DNA of 64,000 nucleotides from Filimonas lacunae (GTDB lineage: Bacteria; Bacteroidota; Bacteroidia; Chitinophagales; Chitinophagaceae), in the NCBI RefSeq assembly GCF_002355595.1, contig NZ_AP017422.1:7568823-7632822 (forward strand). The letters are read 5' to 3'. Positions within the stretch are counted from its first letter, which is position 1. Every line of letters begins with the position of its first letter. Made by a program: the position numbers and the translations under genes. Below the pieces are notes generated by a model. That model had not been told where the DNA came from, made no database searches, and saw only the letters and a program-made list of their open reading frames with translations. This document shows positions 63,263 through 64,000 of the stretch, in pieces.

Positions 63263-64000
63263 ATGATACTTTCAATATGCTATAGCATATGGATTTTGAT
63301 ACAGTTGCTGGTAGGAGTACACCTGGTAATACCTGTGGTCCTGTACCTGTTTCATCTGTTAACAGGTAAAAGACCCATTACCAATAGTGTTGCTGTTGAA
63401 GCTGATTATGCGGTGATTGTAACTGCATATGAACAAACCAGTATGCTGTCTTCGGTAGTGGATTCATTGCTGGCAATGAATTACGAGAACTACCTTATTT
63501 ATATAGTAGCAGATAACTGTGATATTACCGGGCTGCATTTTAACAGTAACAAGGTGGTGCTTTTAAAACCTGAAACGGTGCTGGCGGGTAATACACGTTC
63601 TCATTTTTATGCCATCCATCGCTTCAAACGTGCGCATGAAAGGCTTACGATTATTGATAGTGATAACCTGGTGCATCCCGATTACCTGAAAGAACTAAAC
63701 GTATACTTTGATAAAGGGTTTCAGGCTGTACAGGGGGTAAGGCAGGCTAAGAACCTGAATACCACACTGGCTTGCCTGGATGCTGCCCGGGATATTTATT
63801 ATCATTTTTACGATGGCAAAATTTTATTTGAACTGGGATCGTCTGCTACGCTGGCAGGTTCGGGAATGGCTTTTACCACTGTGCTCTATCGTCAATGCCT
63901 GGAACACCGGGATATTAATGGTGCTGGTTTTGATAAAGTGCTACAGGCGGCTATCGTTCAAAAAGACCTGCGTATTGCTTTTGTGGAAAACGCCATCGTG
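63263..64000 (+). CDS. Membrane GT2-type glycosyltransferase (3' end outside window)
   Basis: From ATG 63263 the frame stays open for 246 codons to the right edge. A membrane segment (about 9-34) precedes a GT-A fold with VIVTAYEQTSML, VADNCD, the metal-binding DSDN and an acceptor-side LAGSGMAF. This is the cellulose-synthase-like membrane GT2 group, which makes and may translocate processive polymers. It starts 12 bp after the Wzc-like gene. Confidence 0.8.
   Translation, partial: MILSICYSIWILIQLLVGVHLVIPVVLYLFHLLTGKRPITNSVAVEADYAVIVTAYEQTSMLSSVVDSLLAMNYENYLIYIVADNCDITGLHFNSNKVVLLKPETVLAGNTRSHFYAIHRFKRAHERLTIIDSDNLVHPDYLKELNVYFDKGFQAVQGVRQAKNLNTTLACLDAARDIYYHFYDGKILFELGSSATLAGSGMAFTTVLYRQCLEHRDINGAGFDKVLQAAIVQKDLRIAFVENAIV

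Noticed and set aside
1-64000. CRISPR arrays, insertion sequences, integrases
   Set aside because: No regularly spaced repeats, transposase motifs or terminal inverted repeats were found on reading.

Overview
The window looks like chromosomal DNA of a Bacteroidota bacterium, probably near the family Chitinophagaceae. Four things point there: a subtype iii type VI secretion system (T6SS) with TssN and TssO instead of TssJ/L/M; a secreted phosphatase with a type IX secretion (T9SS) C-terminal sorting tail; TAnnTTTG-like -7 promoter elements with few clear Shine-Dalgarno sites; and surface-polysaccharide genes typical of the phylum. The family placement is inference. No transposase, integrase, CRISPR array or rRNA was seen; one tRNA-Arg(CCG) is present.

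Region 1 (1-2246): the 3' part of a beta-helix protein and an OmpR-type response regulator. Region 2 (2261-20686): a T6SS-iii locus. It runs tssE-F-G-N-K-O, a PKD-domain membrane protein, tssH, tssB, tssC, two hcp genes (tssD) and vgrG (tssI). A Tle1-like lipase (minus strand) sits at its left edge. An NlpC/P60 lipoprotein lies inside it on the opposite strand. Two unrecognised genes follow vgrG and are candidate adaptor, effector or immunity functions.

Region 3 (20796-24367): ruvB, then an amgK-like kinase fused to a RapZ C-terminal domain and overlapping a murU-like uridylyltransferase, which suggests cell-wall sugar recycling. The gap between ruvB and the kinase gene holds what looks like a small minus-strand transcript ending in an intrinsic terminator.

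Region 4 (24387-45709): a large Wzx/Wzy-type exopolysaccharide locus. It holds a WecA-like transferase, an outer-membrane barrel, an acyltransferase, a Wza-like export protein, a kinase-less Wzz protein, flippase, seven glycosyltransferases, polymerase, a predicted UDP-QuiNAc branch (4-reductase, 4,6-dehydratase, PglC-like initiating transferase) and rfbB/rfbC. Region 5 (45718-51062): an insert of a T9SS phosphatase, a diheme peroxidase with an imelysin-like front half, and a CotH lipoprotein. Region 6 (51133-57346): rfbA, a heptose-kinase-like GHMP kinase, an ECF sigma factor, idi, tRNA-Arg, gmd and a CNNM/CorC transporter with a structured leader.

Region 7 (57347-64000): an FAD oxidoreductase, a polytopic membrane protein, and the start of a second polysaccharide operon: a half-length TolC-like protein, a Wzc-like protein with an ATPase domain but no tyrosine tail, and a membrane glycosyltransferase cut by the window edge. 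Overall the window combines a contact-dependent weapon with two envelope polysaccharide machines and the nucleotide-sugar enzymes that feed them.
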